From positions 1-6,098 of the forward strand of contig JBLHWN010000040.1 of assembly GCA_047629175.1 (NCBI GenBank): DNA of 6,098 nucleotides, in the 5' to 3' direction. Under the pieces are notes generated by a model. That model was not told the DNA's origin. It saw only the letters and a program-made list of their open reading frames with translations, and did not search any database. The stretch comes from UBA1006 sp047629175. GTDB taxonomy: Bacteria > Patescibacteriota > Minisyncoccia > Phycocordibacterales > UBA1006. Position 1 is the first letter of the stretch; every line of letters starts with the position of its first letter. Positions 4,949 through 6,098 of the stretch are shown in pieces. Both the position numbers and the translations under genes were made by a program.

Positions 4949-5236
4949 ATGATGCACTCAATGAAAAAACAACGTAAAATATGTGATTCTTGGTATCACC
5001 AAAGATGGTTTCGGATTCTCCTTGTTATTGTAGGGGTTGATATGATCGTTCTTGGAGTCACTTTTGCTTTAGGACTTGATATTATCAGTCTCATTGAAGG
5101 GCATATTATCTTACGAGTTCTAGGTGGATTAGCCTATGTTGTCGTAGCTCTGTTTATTATCCACTATGCAATGTCATATTCACGGATCCGTAGAAATGAA
5201 TTTCTCTTATGTCAGCATTGCGCGCACGTAGAATAA
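4949..5236 (+). CDS. Small two-helix membrane protein, unknown function
   Basis: A 95-residue protein not assigned to a family. A basic, aromatic N-terminus (MKKQRK, SWYHQRWFR) precedes a hydrophobic helix at about 22-45 (ILLVIVGVDMIVLGVTFALG) and a second at about 53-75 (IILRVLGGLAYVVVALFI). A basic segment SRIRRNE follows and the tail is CQHCAHVE, with a CxxC pair (Cys88, Cys91) that could bind metal or form a disulfide. The positive charges flanking the helices suggest both ends face the cytoplasm with a short outside loop. Three nearby ATGs (4949, 4952, 4961) are possible starts, all lacking a Shine-Dalgarno; 4949 is chosen as nearest to the promoter. It ends with tandem stops TAA-TGA (5234-5239). 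It is transcribed divergently from infC. Coding nature is supported by the consistent topology rather than homology. Confidence 0.7.
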   Translation: MMHSMKKQRKICDSWYHQRWFRILLVIVGVDMIVLGVTFALGLDIISLIEGHIILRVLGGLAYVVVALFIIHYAMSYSRIRRNEFLLCQHCAHVE

Positions 5237-5281
5237 TGACGGTAGGGAATATGTTTCACAAGAGTTGTGCATAATTCTAAA

Positions 5282-5413
5282 TTGTTCTAGGAATACGGCC
5301 TGCGTGACGGACCTATTCAGCACTACACTACGAGGGTATTTCCAGTTTTGTAGTCGCTATCGCTTCTTAAAAATTGGTTAATTCAAAATTATGATCCTAC
5401 GGGTCATTTTTTT
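5282..5413 (+). ncRNA. Possible structured RNA or 3' UTR element before truB
   Basis: This part of the 224-base gap is richer in G and C (clearly at about 5291-5335) than the surrounding AT-rich DNA and has no good reading frame. GGAATAC (5290-5296) can pair with GTATTTCC (5336-5343, one bulge). ACTACA (5322-5327), inside that loop, can pair with TGTAGT (5349-5354) outside it, a pseudoknot-like arrangement. CATAAT at 5270-5275 could serve as a -10, giving a start near 5282, but no -35 is evident. The stretch ends in a terminator. It may be a separate small RNA or just the tail of the membrane-protein mRNA. Confidence 0.3.
5391..5413 (+). terminator. Intrinsic terminator before truB
   Basis: ATGATCC (5391-5397) pairs with GGGTCAT (5401-5407) around a TAC loop, with one G-U pair, followed by seven T (5407-5413). 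It ends transcription of the membrane-protein gene and anything encoded in the gap. Confidence 0.75.
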
Positions 5414-5426
5414 ATTTATTGCTCAC

Positions 5427-5454
5427 TTGTGGAATCATCTATTAGGATTACACT
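5427..5454 (+). promoter_or_regulatory. Candidate promoter of truB
   Basis: TTGTGG (5427-5432) and TACACT (5449-5454) are spaced by 16 bases. The -10 ends exactly 6 bases before the ATG at 5461, the same spacing as the beta-CASP and LOG-like genes, again predicting a leaderless mRNA. The -10 lacks the TG extension, but this promoter has a better -35 than the others. Confidence 0.45.
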
Positions 5455-5460
5455 ATTTAT

Positions 5461-6098
5461 ATGAGTATCGTCACTTGGAATAAAAAATATACAGAAACAC
5501 TAGCAGAGACACTTGATCGATTTCGTCATAATCATTCTAAGTATGCAGAAAGTAAGATCACCTATGCAGGGCGATTGGATCCAATGGCAGAAGGACTTAT
5601 GATTTTGCTCACTCATGAGGATGTCCATCGTAAAGATGAATTTTTGAAACTTGATAAGGTTTATGAGGTAGATTTCATTCTAGGTATGAGCACTGATACC
5701 TATGATATTCTAGGAGTAGTGTCTCCTGGAATACAAAAAGACATTTCTGATGATGGTATGGCTGTTCAAATAACAGAACTACAGGATGTATCTTCCCAGG
5801 TATATCCACCGTATTCATCAAAGACGGTTGAAGGGAAAGCTTTATGGCAATGGGCACGAGAAGGGAAGCTCGATGAAATTACGCTGCCACACAAGGAAGT
5901 CTCAATTAGTCGGGCGGAATATCTGGGTTCAGAAAAAATATCTTCGGATGAATTAAGTAAAAATATCACATATGCGATAAGTTCTATTTCTGGTGATTTT
6001 AGGCAAGAACAAATACTTCAATCGTGGGATAGCTATTTTAATATATCTAAACAGAATGAATGGGGTATGTATACGATGCGCATATATGCTTCATCAGG
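5461..6098 (+). CDS. truB: tRNA pseudouridine-55 synthase TruB, divergent, 3' end cut by window
   Basis: Converts U55 in the tRNA T-loop to pseudouridine. The frame is open from ATG 5461 to the window end (212 codons). The catalytic motif AGRLDPMAEGLMIL is at 36-49 with Asp40 as the expected nucleophile. KVYEVDFILGMSTDTYDILG (66-85) matches the conserved K-x-Y and LG-x-x-TDT-x-D-x-x-G segment. YPPYSSKTVEGKALWQWARE (115-134) matches the PPxYSAxKxxG helix. The final MRIYASSG is the start of the family's CSxGTYIRS motif, which continues past the edge. The N-terminus is short: the usual DKPxGxTS loop before the catalytic motif is replaced by NKKYTETLAETLDRFR, so Asp40 lies earlier than in E. coli (Asp48). 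A few other residues are changed (GRLDP rather than GTLDP). No Shine-Dalgarno precedes it; a -10-like element ends 6 bases upstream. Confidence 0.87.
   Translation, partial: MSIVTWNKKYTETLAETLDRFRHNHSKYAESKITYAGRLDPMAEGLMILLTHEDVHRKDEFLKLDKVYEVDFILGMSTDTYDILGVVSPGIQKDISDDGMAVQITELQDVSSQVYPPYSSKTVEGKALWQWAREGKLDEITLPHKEVSISRAEYLGSEKISSDELSKNITYAISSISGDFRQEQILQSWDSYFNISKQNEWGMYTMRIYASS

Noticed and set aside
5675..5969. Minus-strand frames opposite truB
   Set aside because: The plus strand carries several ordered TruB motifs; the opposite frames show nothing recognisable.
1..6098. CRISPR array, insertion sequence, attachment site, defence system or recoded stop codons
   Set aside because: No regularly spaced repeats, no transposase or integrase, no tRNA-adjacent repeats, no defence-gene motifs, and all genes read cleanly with the standard bacterial code.

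Overview
The window looks like chromosomal sequence from a small-genome bacterium of the Patescibacteria (CPR), most likely a parcubacterium. This is inference from gene style, not from a search. The signs are AT-rich DNA, very compact spacing, the standard code with TAA, TAG and TGA stops, almost no Shine-Dalgarno sequences, a long-form nucleoside diphosphate kinase, a divergent TruB, and a TraG/VirD4-like ATPase of the kind common in these genomes. No mobile element, CRISPR array, tRNA or rRNA was seen.

Layout. (1) 1-490: 3' end of a conjugation-type P-loop ATPase. (2) 655-1263: ndk, framed by terminators. (3) 1264-1614: a 350-base gap holding the ndk terminator and what looks like an independent small-RNA gene. 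That gene has an extended -10 promoter, an RNA of about 165 nt that folds as a rod with a closing stem, central bubble and apical hairpin, and its own terminator. It resembles the 6S RNA design. (4) 1615-3009: a beta-CASP metallo-beta-lactamase RNase-like protein. (5) 3052-3633: a LOG-like Rossmann protein lacking the usual catalytic motif. (6) 3634-3675: a long perfect hairpin shared by two convergent transcripts. (7) 4772 down to 3685, minus strand: the conserved translation operon infC-rpmI-rplT, with infC starting at a non-ATG codon. (8) 4773-4948: the divergent promoter region of infC and a small membrane protein. (9) 4949-5236: that two-helix membrane protein. (10) 5237-5460: a gap with a locally GC-richer, foldable stretch and a terminator. 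(11) 5461 to the end: the first 212 codons of a divergent TruB.

How the parts fit. Plus-strand genes are mostly single transcription units. A repeated design stands out: the upstream terminator runs straight into an extended -10 element (TGnTATAAT or close), and the start codon lies 6-8 bases past that element, just where RNA synthesis should begin. These mRNAs are therefore predicted to be leaderless. The same -10 spacing puts the start of the small RNA exactly at the first base of its closing stem, so the two inferences support each other. The functional theme is housekeeping: translation initiation, ribosomal proteins, pseudouridine formation, RNA processing and nucleotide supply.
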